The notes below the pieces were generated by a model. It ran no database searches. It had not been told where the DNA came from and worked only from the letters and a program-made list of their open reading frames with translations. A stretch of DNA of 64,000 nt from Sphagnum compactum (Eukaryota > Bryophyta > Sphagnopsida > Sphagnales), in assembly GCA_965153455.1 (NCBI GenBank), contig OZ234501.1, positions 15,488,855 through 15,552,854 on the forward strand. Direction: 5' to 3'. Position 1 is the first letter of the stretch. Each line of letters starts with the position of its first letter. This document shows, piece by piece, positions 48,120 through 61,700 of the stretch. Made by a program: the position numbers and the translations under genes.

Positions 48120-48187
48120 GGTTATTTGATCACATTTCTAATACCCACCCAACATTGGTTATTTGATCACATTTCTAATACCCACCC
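48120..48187. repeat. 31-bp direct repeat, two copies
   Basis: GGTTATTTGATCACATTTCT and following bases through ATACCCACCC occur at 48120-48150 and again at 48157-48187, with a 37-bp period. Confidence 0.85.
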
Positions 48188-48189
48188 CT

Positions 48190-48815
48190 CCCCTCAATTA
48201 TAACCTGACTTTGCACCTCCCTAAATTGACTCAAACTAATTCACTTAGTTTTAAAAGCAACTTGGGTTTTTTTTTTTCAACCCTCACCAACATACCCTAA
48301 CTCAAAAATAAGGTGTGAGTGTTATTCTTAGTTTGTCTTTAATTTTGCTTGATTTTTTTTTTTACGTATGAACTTAATTAGTAGGTTAATGTAAGTTTTG
48401 TGATTTTGTGGGCTTTGTGGACAATAGATTTCAATTCCGTCAGTTATTATTTGATATTTGCAATTTTATATAGGTACCTTTTTTTTTGACCTTTTTGGAA
48501 CTCCTACACTAACAAGTTCCGTACTTGTTCTTTTTTAGGGGGGGGGGGTGGACGATAGGAAATAATAATAATACTAATTGATTGATTAATAATAAGGTTT
48601 AAAATAACTTGATAATAGATAATAATTTTATAAGGTACAAAAGTACCCTCCGCCTTTACCAAAAATTGTCATTGTAACAAATAATTAATTTTTTTAATTG
48701 AAGGAAGAGGGTACTTCAAGTGTTCCAAAATAGCTTCAATTGTTGAAATGTTGGTTTAGGGACACCATCCAATGTGCCTCTACTATAAACAAATGAAGAG
48801 CCCTCTTCCCACCCT
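48190..48815. other. AT-rich intergenic DNA
   Basis: No gene or notable repeat apart from A, T and G homopolymers. Confidence 0.5.
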
Positions 48816-48820
48816 CGTCC

Positions 48821-49098
48821 CAACTACCCAAGAAACCCATATTAGGGCTTCAAAGTTATTTGGATGTGGAATGGATTTCATCCATTTGTTGCTCATTCAA
48901 TGAGGTTCTAACTTGAAAGTCAATCACCTTCTCCCCTTTTTAACTCTAGAGGACACCACCAACCTCCCAACTACCCATGAAGCCCATATTAGGGTGAGGT
49001 TTTCCAAATGGGGGAGAGATTCATTCCATCAATTTGTTGTTCCTTCAATGAGATTCTAACTTGAAAAGCAATTTTTTTCTCTCTCTAACTCTAGGGTC
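48821..49098. repeat. Diverged ~147-bp tandem duplication
   Basis: CAACTACCCAxGAAxCCCATATTAGGG at 48821 recurs at 48968. It is followed in both copies by a CCAT..TTTGTTG..TTCAATGAG.TTCTAACTTGAAA segment and a TTTxTAACTCTAG tail. Copies differ by substitutions and small indels. Confidence 0.7.
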
Positions 49099-49099
49099 A

Positions 49100-52000
49100 A
49101 CCTCCTTCAAAAGATTACAATCTACTCTATTCCAAATGATATGATATTACAAAATTAAAGGGTTCCCCTTATTCAATCAATTATTGATTCATTTGACAAT
49201 TTAAAATCATTCATGTTGATAAACAAAAGATGCTAAGATGATGAGGGATGCATTAAATTGACAAACTAAAACTAAGTGAGTAGGTAATTGAGATTATTAT
49301 GGGTCCCATAAAGCAATGTTAGTGTAAGGTAAAGCCTAGAGGCAATTGCATTTCATAATTATGAGTCCTAAAACAAGGTGATAGCAAAGTTTAACCCTAC
49401 ATTTTGAGATGGGCTCTACACATCATAAAGCATGAGTTGAAGTTTATCATGAACCTACACATATTGACATCACAAGGTGTAATATGGGGGTTCTTATGCT
49501 TACGCCTCACAAGTTGGAGGGATATTATGCTTACTTGTAGGCAAGATATCTTTCCCATTTTCAAGGAGTAGGTATAATATTTATCTTTGTTTTGGGAGGG
49601 ATATGCATGAATATAAGCTACCCTCCATATTTATCTTACAAAATTTATTAAGTGATTTATAGTTTTAACAGCCAAAATGACCTTAGCACTAGAGACGATG
49701 GTTTTGTTTTCAATTGTTCTTTACAAAACTTTAAAATATTTCCAATTCATATGTGCCCATTTTGCAAGGTCAAAGCCATTGCAACTTTCAAAAACAATCC
49801 TAAAATTATCGTACTTATTTTGCTTTCTCTCTTATTGGCTTTAGGTAGGAACATCAATATGTATATATATGGTGGAGCCCAACCATGTCAAGGGGTAATA
49901 TCAAAAGGTGAAAAATAATGTCAAATGGTTCTTGATTTTCTTGTAATCAATGTTCGACAAATATATGTGTTAGGCGGGTATCAAGAAGGTAATACATCCC
50001 AAGTATGGGTTGGCCTAATCAATAAACATTAGTTTTAAATTATTGAGATTATTTACTTGCGTATTCTTATGTTTTGTGAAGATTGTGAGATGCATTGTTG
50101 GGCTAGGCATTTTACATTGTAAACTTTTCAAGGCATTAAAGCTTAAGGTTTATAAATTTTTGCACTAAAGAGGTCTATCATTTTTCTTTTCTAGTTTGAG
50201 AGTTGTTGAGTGTTGAGGGATATGTTGAATTGAAAAAACAAAAACTACATCATCATGGAATGATGTTGCAATGGAAATGTCACCAAAGGTCAATGTTCAT
50301 TTCATGTGAATTGATGTATATAATTTTATGTTCAAAAGTAGCAATCAAGCTCCAATAAACGAATCCCAAAACTAGCAAACTTTATGTGTCTTGTTTCTTT
50401 GCAAGTTCACAACTTTCTCATATGAACTTTAATTCAAAAGCTTCAAGCAAAAAATTGTAGCCCTTGAAAAGATATTTCCAAGTCATATCATATTCCAAAT
50501 AAGAGTTGGTTTGAACCTTCAAAGTGTTGAAATAATGGTCAAGAACAATTTTGGTAGTTTGACTATTAACCCTTCTTTCAATCATAACTTTTTTTGCTTT
50601 TTTTTTTTCAACGTGACTCCATTATAGTATTTTAATCTTGAAGAAATTTCCAATGGTTTAAAAAGGTCCCAATCGGACAAGGTTCAATCCCCAAACTTGC
50701 AAGACATTGTAGACTTAGAATTGCATTTGAAAGGTTTGGGAATGTCTCCCTTTGACTCCCACACATTTTCACTTCATATGGGAGTGTGATGTAATTCTCT
50801 CATATCACATTGAGGTCTAATATTCTATTCAATTCAATTTCAATTAGGAACATTTAGTTCCATCATCTTGATGACATTTTGTTATCCCTCTCAAAAGTTG
50901 ATCCTACAACACAAGTTAAGTTTGTGACACTCTCTCCCATTAAAAGAAAGTTCAATGTCCTCATTGATGTTACAAGATTTTGTTTCACAAACACAAAATG
51001 AAAGGTTGTGATTTAATGAAAAAGTTTTCAACTAAGGATGTTCATTCTTATTTTTAAAAGACTTTTTTTAACCTAGAAAGATGGAAAAGGCGAAAATGAA
51101 TGGGCTAGATGTTGTAAACTTCTCTTTTTTCACAATATATAATGATATTGCATTAAAACCTTGGAGCTCAACGATGCCATAAACTTTTTTTCTCATAATA
51201 GATAATTACATTGCAAATTAGAAATCCTATTTTTCATACATGGGCCATGGCACAAAAAATGAGCAAAATGTTGACTTTAATGGTCACCCAATTTATTTTG
51301 AACCAATCACAAGGATATTGGTTGTTGTTTGATACAATATTTTCTCCCATAACCATGTGTTGTATGATGTACAACACTAATATTAATGTGAATGATGTAA
51401 TATATGTGTGCATGGCTTTTAATTATTTTGATTTTTCTTTAAATTTGTTTGTTTTTTAGCTTGTAAAAAAATTTGAATTTAATTCTTTAATGGTTCATGT
51501 TGATTACAAGCTAAAGATTTTGATTATGAACTAATGCATCTTGGGCATCACATAAAAATTGAAGTTATTAGTGTGAGCTTTATGTCATTATTTTAGCCTT
51601 TTGGTATTCTGTAACATGTTAGTCCTTATGTTATGCCTTGGCTTTAAGAACTTGCAACTCATACAAAATTATGTGGGCCTAGATATGGCCATGCATATTA
51701 CAATAAATACAATCATGACATTTGAATGCCCTTGCTAATGAATGTTTACAACAATTTAACACGGACTTCTATCACTATTGAATTTATTAGGGTGAATGCA
51801 AGCTATAGTGGCCCACTTTTGGTGTCACAATGGTAATTTCTACATGGTGCTTTGTGTTTAAATGCTTATGGGTGAAAGCACAATCAAGTAAACCACAAAA
51901 GTAGTCTTCTCTAATTCAAAAGTAATGATTTTCACATTTAAGCATGAAATAATTCAAGAATTCCTCCTATCATAATGCAAAACCATGGAGCCTCAATTGC

Positions 52001-55000
52001 CATCATAAGAATGTAGATTTCATTAGAATGAAAAACAATTGCATCATAAAAGTGTGTAAATGATGTGTTTGAAAATTTAAAATTAGAATGTCTTAAACTT
52101 ACTTCATTTCCAAAAACTGAATATAGCATTTCTAAATTACATGTTTTCACAAAACCTATGGTATATTTTAAGGCTCCCCCCCCCCCCCCTTTTTTTTTTT
52201 GATTTGGACATTGTTTTACTCTACTTTCACCTACTTTTATGAAATAGAACATTTACTTACACCTACTTTCATTCACAATACTCTTACTTAACTCTTGATT
52301 AAATATGTTTTTATCATATTTTCTCACATAAAATAAGAGTCATATTAATTTTAATCTTTCTACCCATCAAATTACATGTTTAATAATTTCATGATATATT
52401 TTTAAATACTTGTAATTCAACCCAGAAAAGTACACTAACTAATCTACTTGACTATACTTTCACCCTTATGGTGAATAATTTAATATTAAATACATTAAAT
52501 GATGATTCATTTTAAACTAACAACTTGATTATGAAGACATTTGCATAATTATTATTGAAAATAATGATTCATTATCAATAGTGGACTTTTGAAGTAAAAA
52601 TATGGATTAGTCAATTGGTTGGATTGTTAAAAAATTCAAAAATTCATATTGAATTTCACTTCAAATTGTTTATAAGGACTAAAAATGGGTTGAAGAATGA
52701 AATGATAAAATAAATGTGAAATAGTTTTTTGTAAAACCTTAACCAAATGGAGTTATGAACTTTTGAAAGGTCAAAATTGAACCTTATTTTCAAAAGTCCT
52801 TTTGAAATGGATTTTTTTTTTGTCCAAATTTGTATGCCCAATGGGTACATAATTGAAATATTTAAGTGGGCATTTATTTTTATGGACTTTATGGGTTTTT
52901 CTTTTAACATTTCCAAAGTGATTTCATCACACCATCTAACAACATTTTTCAATATGGGTTTTCACCTAGTTTTAAAAGGTTTTATAAGTGAGTGAAATTG
53001 TAGTAGTCAAAGATTATACGAATGAAATCTTAGAATTTAAAACCATATCCATATGGATAATATATAAAAACATGTTAAGGACTCTTGGAGTTTTACATTT
53101 ACCTATAATGAGCCACTATAGTTCACATTCACCCATTAAAAATGTTTTGCTTGAATTGGGTGTCTTTGGATCTTTGGTTTCAATTGAGGAATTTACATGG
53201 GATTCCTCAAAAAAAAAAATCATTTTTTTCAAGAGGATTGTAATGCCTATATTTTAATCCATTGAGTTTGTGGGTAGAACATGAGTACTGATTTCCAAAT
53301 CTTGAATATTTTATATGTCAAGTGATGGGCATCATAGGTTTGCAAATCAAATATAAAGGATCTTCAGTATGGCAAAGGTCATCACATGTTTGAAATATTG
53401 TTGATTTGGTATTGAAAATTCTAATAAATTGATTATAGTTATGAAGAAATGGCCAAAGGATCACAAATTTAGTCAGTCAAAAGGGGTTCAAATCCATGGA
53501 ATAACACCTCAATATTGAAGATGGCGTGCTCGCATAAAATTAGGAGTTCATTGCAAATTTTTATTTTGTTTGAAAAAATTTGAATTGTGGTGTTGAAAAC
53601 TACATCACAATTTTGATGCATACATGAAGAGTAAAAGAAGAGGTATTTAATCCTATGTGTGATGTGGTTATCATTTTTTCAATCTGTTAAAAACAAATGT
53701 TTTATTAATAAAGGTATTTCAAATTGCTACCATTCATTGATTATTTTACTCACATATTAATGCCAACATTGAAGGTGAGTTTCATGTGTAACTAGTTTAG
53801 AATAAACTTTCAATAAGGGGTAGAGTGCTTTAATGATGATATAGTAAATAAACACCTTTGAGTTTTTTTAAAGCTTCACAATTGGTCATAGGTCTATGTT
53901 TTCCTTGTGATGTTCTATGTTTGTGAAGTTAATTATGTTTAGATGTCCATGAGGTGAGAGGTATATGTTTCCATTGTGATACATTCCTTAACATTGGGAC
54001 TTTGTGTTTTTGTTCCCACTTTTTGGACCAAAGTCCACATGCCATTTGTTGTTGGGTGCTTCTATTATGATTGCCATTTTCCAAACAACATATTATTTGT
54101 TGTATGTGTTGTTTCTTTTTTTTTGGTGTGCGTGTTGTGTTGTTCAAGCCAATATAAATAAAGCAACATCATTTTATTTTATTCATTCAATGCAAAGTGA
54201 AATGGGATTGTAATTTTGTTGTTATAGGTGTGGGATCATTGGATGTGAAAGTGAATCATTACATATGTTGTTTGAGTGAAAGTGTATGCAGTTATTTGAA
54301 TGAAAATGTCATGAATACATATTATTGAACAATGTTATTAAGTTTGAATCAAATCATTGAGTGACGTTGATTGTAACTATTTGGATTAACATGAATGCAA
54401 CTATTTAAATGTGCGTGATTTGAAAAACGTAGTCCCTATTTGAAAGTGCACTTTGTACCCACCACCCAATCTACAACTCAATATGTTAAGATTATAATTC
54501 AAGGTGACCATGTATGTCACTACGGCATCAACAATTGTTATGGCATCACAAACTCCAACTTTTCATCTTCATTCACCATCTAGGCTACAATTCTGGTAGT
54601 TAGTCATTAATATAACACTATGTAAAACTTTATATAATTCCTCAATGTTTATAACTTTTTTGTAGGTTGTGTGTAACAATTTCACACCCATATTTGTTGT
54701 GGACTCATTTTATGTGTTTGAAACAATCATAATTATGTTGGACTCATCTATGTGTTATAATTATGAACATGAGTCCACATATCAAAATATAATCTTCAAA
54801 AATAGAAATGGATGTTCTCTTAAAAAGAAAAAATTAAGGAACATTGGTATGTACTAGTGTTTCTGAGTTATCTTGTTTGGAGTGTTAAACCTAGGGTTTC
54901 ATGTTCATGTGACCTAGACCCAATCCAACACTCTTTTGGTGAAAATGGACACATGGATCAAAATATGGAATTAAACTTTTTTTAAACCAAATTTAGAAAG

Positions 55001-56070
55001 GTCAAGATGAGCTATTGTGAGCCACTTAGCTATAGCATGTGTTAATTTGAGATATTTACAAATCTCATAAACCAAGTTAATGCTAGAAATGTGTGTTGTA
55101 TTCATATGACAAATGTTTCTAATATATCAATCTAGAAATTCGATAAGTTTGAAAATAATCTAACAAATATAAATTAACTTTCAACACTTTTTAAAGGATA
55201 TAAGCAATGATATTTTCATGCTTAGAAAACACCATGACAAAGTCTAAAAACATTGCCTAAGCACTATTGTTTAACACCATTTCAACATTATTTGACCGAT
55301 CATATGTTATCACATTAGCTTGTTAGGACTATTGAAAAATTGCCTCAAGAGGTGCTTGTGACTCCTTTTATTCGCCCCCTTCTTTTTCTTGAAATTGAAA
55401 CTTTGAAAATAAACTCCTCAAAACATGTCTAGGTTTTGAAGGTAACACATTGAAGTTTTTTGAAAAGTAAGCAAGTATGCTGAACTTTTATTAAGATTTT
55501 TTGACTATTATATTTTTAAAGTAATCATGTTGAAGTTTTTCCCCCAAAAAAAAAAAAAAAAAAAAACAACAACAACAAAGTTGAACTTTTTAGGTAAATA
55601 ATTGGTTTTCATTTCCTTGTTAAACTCGATACCTTCACAATTTTCAGTTTTTATTTGTTAGACTTTATACAAATATAATTTCCAACCTCATGGAATGTGA
55701 AGTGTGAGCATGGAATCGGACCCAATTTTATTTTCAAACTAGTCACAAAACCCGAACCCCAAAAAATGAATCAAACTTTTAAATATATCGAAACGAGGGA
55801 TAGAAAGAAGCTTCTTTTGAAAAAGGAAGAACTTGAGAACACACTGGTTTGTAGTCTGTACTAGAGCCTCCCTTTATACAAGACAAAGAGTGAAGAGGTA
55901 CATTTTGGTCTCATTGTAGCAAGTGAGTCAATTATTTAATTGAAAAAATTGAAAAAAAATTCTCTTGGTGCTCCTTTTGCTTTTTAGTGTTTTGACAAAG
56001 TAGGTTGTTCCCTTCCTTGTCATCTCATCTCATGGTGGCTGCTGGCTGGGTGTGGCCACATGCTTGATAG
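49100..56070. other. AT-rich gene-poor DNA
   Basis: No gene was recognised. Open frames (the longest about 104 codons) lack motifs. Features seen are a C12/T11 composite run at 52178-52200, a 21-base A run followed by AAC triplets at 55546-55578, and a segment at 50390-50600 that resembles, in inverted orientation, sequence near 59.9-60.1 kb. Confidence 0.45.
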
Positions 56071-56078
56071 ATGGTTGG

Positions 56079-56101
56079 TTTAGGGTTTAGGGTTTAGGGT
56101 T
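56079..56101. repeat. Interstitial plant telomere repeat (TTTAGGG)3
   Basis: Three perfect TTTAGGG units followed by TT. This is the Arabidopsis-type telomere motif inside a chromosome; a shorter two-unit stretch is at 42331-42348. Confidence 0.85.
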
Positions 56102-56447
56102 AATTTGTGTAGGCTTAACTAACACCCAAAGGAGCAAATTTTGCAGTTCCTAAAAAGACTTTGAGCTGGGCCCATCCCATCCACATAGAAGAAAAGAAGA
56201 ATTCATTCCCTAGGGAGTGATTTGAAACCAGCTTTTGAAGCTCAAGCAATTGATCTCCAACACAACTTTACTAGCCTACTACTTGTGAGGAGTTCTTTAG
56301 TAGAGTACTTGGAAGTTGTGTATAAATCCAATGGTCCCCACATGTTGCACTTCACAAGGTAACCCCCTCTTGTGCTTTGTACCTCCCCCTTCCTTCCTTT
56401 TTAACTCCTTTCCACATATGGCTTTCATCCCAATATCCCTCTTTGAT

Positions 56448-56496
56448 CCCCCCCCCCCCCCCCCTACCCTACCCTACCCTACCCTACCCTAACCCC
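56448..56496. repeat. C17 homopolymer followed by (TACCC)5
   Basis: A run of 17 C leads into five TACCC pentamers and TAACCCC. The pentamer differs from the seven-base plant telomere unit by lacking two bases, so it may be a slipped or degenerate telomere-like tract. Confidence 0.8.
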
Positions 56497-56499
56497 TCT

Positions 56500-58380
56500 C
56501 TTCTTCTACAAATGGCTTCCATCCCAACTTAGCCTAGTGGGTCCCCATTGCTCTTGGCCCAAGTGTATTAAACCTCCTTTAGGGTTTCACACATCCCAAT
56601 ACTATTCCACTTGAAGTGGCCTTACCTTAAACTGAAGAGAAAAAGGGTTTTTCTTGTTCTAATAATAAAACCTTTTTTTAATTTTAATTTTTAGTTAATT
56701 TCCAAAGAAGAAATTCATTCAAAATTCAGTAATTTTTTTCTCCATTGGTTCAAAAATTGTGAAATGACAAACATGCATAATGTCTCATTGAGGGCTTTCC
56801 AACATTAAACCAAAAGCAAAAGACAAAAGGGGGAGGGGGAGGTTGAGAGGGTTATGGGGGCATGCTCACATCCAAACAAAACAAACGTCTATCTTAATAT
56901 ATAGATGTCTAAGATTCCGAAAGTTTACAAGTAAATTGGATTATACAACTTGTTGGCCAAGTCCCAGAAATTTGTGTTGTCATTTTATGAAGATTTCATT
57001 TTCACAAGCCAGCCCAAGAATTTGGTTAAAAAATAAGGCCATGTATGCAACCACCTCATTTTTTTAGCTTGAGCTCTCATCCAAATAGGAATGATCCTTT
57101 TAGAGAGGATGGTTCTTGGGTGGTAGTGTAAAACAAGCCTTAATGACTCTTACCTTTTGGGGCATCCTAGGTTATGAAGTTATTGAATATTGAACCATTT
57201 TTTCATCGAAAATTCATTTACATCAAAACAAAAAATTATTATTATAGGAGAATTTGGTCACTCTCTTGGTATTACGTGAAAGCCTATAGTGAGTGGGATT
57301 TAATGAAGGTGATTTGGAAATTTTTAGATCTAAGATACGGAAGATATTGAATTTTGAGTGTTTTTTGTCATTGGAAATTCATTCAAAATTTAAAATATTT
57401 TTTTTCACAATTGGGCTCCATAATTAGGGTCTTGTTCACACTTGGGCTTGCCAGCAGCACAGGCCACATTAATGTGAATGTTTTGAAGGTTTCCCAAATG
57501 GAACCTTAGGTGGAGTCCAAAGGCATGTTTTGGGCATGGATTGTCCCATCTCCATGTCCCTATTCCCATCCTTTGAGAATTGGTAACATCAGCTCACATG
57601 GATGTGGCTTATACCTTAAATCATCCACATGCATCTACCTACCTACCTACCTACCTACCTAGTGCCTTGCTCACTTATCTACCTACGTAATACCCACTTA
57701 GATCAATACCTACTTACCTATGATAATCATCCAATTAGGTACATAGGTAGTTAGTAGTTATCAAGGTAGTGTGAGGGGGAACGAACACGGCCAAAGTGAA
57801 CCAGCACTAATCAACGCGCCATCCACTGGATGCCCATTATAACTCAATTGTGGATGAACCCAACTGAGTTAACATCTGGTAGGTAGTGAGAAAAAGCAAC
57901 TGAGCTAAACCATGATGGTTAACTAGGGAACTGGAAGCCAACACAAAAGTGTTTTCCTGACCACTTATCATCCATCATCCATCCATTTATCATCCATCTT
58001 TCATGATGTGCTGGTGGGTGCTGGTTCACTCTGGAACCCAACAACAACAACAACAGGAGGGGGCCAGAATGAAACTTATAGTTGCAAAAGCTTAAAACAC
58101 TTCACTTTCAAAACACCCAAGTCAGGAACAACACTAAACAGCTCAGGAGGCTCTGCAGCTCTCTCTTGTCTCTTGTCTCTAGACTCTTTCTTTACTACAT
58201 GGTTGTCAATGTACTCAACATTCTTCAATCCCACTTCTTGTCACAAAAGAACACTACAAATAATAAAGGGTTGGTGGAAAAGCTGTTCAGCTCAGAAGGA
58301 ATTTGAACCCCAAACCCCCCAAGTAGCTACGTGTCTTGGTTTTAGACTCTCTCATGTGAGCTTCACAACAGTGTTTCTTT
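56500..58380. other. Gene-poor DNA with CTAC repeats
   Basis: A CTAC/ACCT tetranucleotide run occurs at about 57635-57660, with related fragments to 57750. A 128-codon open frame at 58008-58394 has no recognisable motif and runs into the downstream tandem array; it is not called as a gene. Confidence 0.45.
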
Positions 58381-58388
58381 TAGGAATC

Positions 58389-58746
58389 TTTTAATGTAGC
58401 TTAAGTGGTGATCACCCATAGCTTGAAGATGTAGAAAGGATGGTGATCATCCTTAGCATTTTAATGTAGCTTAAGTGGTGATCACCCATAGCTTGAAGAT
58501 GTAGAAAGGATGGTGATCATCCTTAGCATTTTAATGTAGCTTAAGTGGTGATCACCCATAGCTTGAAGATGTAGAAAGGATGGTGATCATCCTTAGCATT
58601 TTAATGTAGCTAATTTAATTGGTGATCACCCATAGCTTGAAGATGTAGAAAGGATGGTGATCATCCTTAGCATTTTAATGTAGCTAATTTAAGTGGTGAT
58701 CACCCATAGCTTGAAGATGTAGAAAGGATGGTGATCATCCTTAGCA
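58389..58746. repeat. Five-copy 70/74-bp tandem array with internal palindromes
   Basis: Units start at 58389, 58459, 58529, 58599 and 58673; the first three are 70 bp and the last two 74 bp. The longer units carry four extra bases after TTTTAATGTAGCT. Copies are otherwise nearly identical. Every unit contains the perfect palindrome GGTGATCACC and, 30 bp later, the near-palindrome GGATGGTGATCATCC, so each unit can form a stem. Confidence 0.95.
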
Positions 58747-61700
58747 AGATTTAGCCAAACATGGATATAAACTAGATATCGAGCTTTTAAATTTAGGGCT
58801 ACCCACTAAAAATCAAATATAGGAATCTAGCAATCTTTGCTTCTTTTTTTTCCCCCCTCTCTCCCTCTACTATTCATTATTGAAACCTTCCAAAATCCCT
58901 TCGTTTTCAAATTTTTTGATTTTTAATTTTGACAATTGAAAAAAGAGCTACTTCATGCTAGTTCCTTACAACTAAAACATGCACCCTATAGTTAAAACAT
59001 GCAATTGGTTAATTGCAATACCATAGTACGTTTACCATTTTGGCATAAATTAAATTATTTTTCGTTTTTTGTGGAACTTTAAAAAAATTACTTACTATTT
59101 GTGCCAAAATTTTGATAAAATCAAAATTTCAACGATGAGGTTTGAATCACAAACCTTTAGGGATAGCCACTTCAAAATAAGCCAGTCTAAACACATTAGA
59201 TTGTTCGATAACCTTAACAAGAGCTTGTTTATTATTTTATGTAACCATTACTTGCCAAAAAATTCAGAATTAAAAAACCAAATGCCAAATTTTAAATTTT
59301 AAATTTAATTAATTACTCAGCAATTTGTCATCGAAATGGTAAAGGTACTATGGTAGCATGAATTAATCATTTTTTGGTTCACACTAACACTAAATAAACT
59401 TGTGTTGGGGGTTTGTAGTTAGTTTTTATTTTGAAATGCAAGCCTTCTTTTGGCATTAAATTTTGTATTTGAATACATTTAAAAGAACATATAATTGGTT
59501 TGGAATTCATTAGTATTCTTCATTAACCAATGTCATCTAAACGTTTAAGGATTTTCTAAATTTCACAATGTGCATAACAAATGGGTTTGTGAATTTTACA
59601 GTGTGTAGATGTCATGACCTTAAGCTTGGGCTTGCAACTAGGGCATGAAAATGGGAATGGGTTAAGAAAATGTCCCAAGATTTAAACAAATTCTCACCAC
59701 AAGTATGGAGAATGTAAATAAGGGAGTCTAAAGCAATTCCAAGTGAGAAACATTTTGAAAATTGTAATCCCATAAGAGTTTCAATAAAAAATGCAATCTT
59801 TGCAATAAAAGTGTAAGTGGTAAACATGGTCCAAATTGGGGCTTCAACATATCATTGGAAATGTTATAAATATTAAATATTAAAAGTGAATTTGTATTCT
59901 CCACTTATAGTTATGAGCTAGGAGTTATGGTCAAAAGAATGGTCAAAAATCAAATTGACAATTTGATTCTCAAATCTAGGAAACAAATGTTGAATGATTT
60001 CCAAATTGATCATATGATACAACATTGGAAAGGTATTTTCAAGGGTTACACTTTTGCTTTGAAAAGCTCTTCACTTGAAGCTTGTATGCAAGTAATATTG
60101 GGACAAATCCCTTGTGTGGTTTTCCCATGAATAAAGGTAATTTGTCAAAAAGGTATTGCTAAGTTGTTTAAGTAAACAAAGGATTGTATGTGCTATCTCT
60201 CCATGGTGATTGTATGTCTTGCAAAACAAATTTTGACTTGTGAATGTAAAAAGTTAGTTATGATCCTTTTGCCTTTTTTGGTCAATTTTCTAAGTTCTAA
60301 TTGAGAACCAAAGCATCTTACTAATAGACTATTTAAAATAATAGACATTTTAAGATAAAAATTGGCTAGAAACTTCATTGACCAAAGAACAGTTTGATCA
60401 AAGCATTTGACCATGTGAAACATGAAAATTCTAATTTGAAAATGATGAGAACATCATTTAAAACTATTGTAAGTTATGAATATTTGTCTTTGGGTTGAAG
60501 AATTTTAAAAGACTTGTTTTGAGCATGCTTTTTCAAAAGCATGCCAATATTCCTCATTTGATGATTTTTTCATATAAAAATATAATAAACTTTTCCTTTA
60601 ATTTTGGTAAAGTGGATTTGAAAAAATGCATAACATGGCCCAAGAAATATGGCATACGGTAATCAAGAGTGGCTAACAATATACATTGATTATGGTTTAC
60701 AACCTTATAAATCAAATATCACATTTAAAATAAGGTATGGTAGTTTTTTTTAATTTTTTTGGTAATGTGTAATATTGTTTGGTGTTCAACTATATTTTAA
60801 TGACAAGTTGTTAAAGAAAAATATTTTTTTTCCAAGAAGGTTTGAAATTTTGTGAAGCTATTATATTCTATTAGAGTTGACAAACTAGAGATCAAAGTGT
60901 TAAATCATGTGCCTCCATGGCTCACTAGGTAGATTGGGGTGAAAGTTTTGTCACATGATTTCTCTTCTTGTGTTTTGAACCAATAACGTGATCACTAGTT
61001 GTTGAGTGATGCCTTGTTTGTTGCAATTTTCACGTGTTTGAAATTTTATATGAAAACTAAACTTAGTGACATTGTTTATGCATCTTTTGATGATGATTTT
61101 GAAGGATATGATGTAGAGTAAAATAACTTGATGAAAAGCATGAAAGCCATATCCTAGAACCTTTTTGAGATTTGTTTTTGAACTTATGACACAAGGAAAT
61201 CTCATAACATGTATGTTTACTCTAATTTTGGACCATCATTTCAAGAGCCTTTACTTAGTGTCTACATACATTGGTCAAGAACAAGGAATTGCAATTGTCG
61301 AAGATTAGGACAAAAATATCCCTCTTGCTTATGCTTTTTAAATGTTATCATTCTCATCCTATGTCTATCACATACATTTGTTATGAGAATGATGAAGATT
61401 GTAATATGGATATTTTTTAGATGTCAACTGCTAACAATGAACTTGCTAGGAAGTTTGTTATTTGAGAAATGTTCATGTTTTGCAAATTTTAGGTTGAGGT
61501 GAGGGAGATATTATATTCATTTTAAACATGGAACAAAGAAAAGAAAATGTTTCTCGTTGTTGGTCTTCTTGCAAGACGTATTTTGGGTATTACAGTCTCA
61601 CAAATAAAGGTCGACACAATTATTTTCATGTTAAAATTTTAACTACTTTGCATAAACATTGAGCACAAATAAAAAAATCTTGATATGTTAATTGTCATTA

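Noticed and set aside
52178-52200. C12/T11 run as a possible poly(A)/retroposon tail
   Set aside because: No flanking target-site duplication or retroposed gene was recognised; treated as a homopolymer.
58008-58394. 128-codon open frame
   Set aside because: No motif, composition like its surroundings, ends at the tandem array; not supportable as a gene.
58389-58746. CRISPR-like array
   Set aside because: Repeats are directly adjacent with no unique spacers and the window is plant nuclear DNA.
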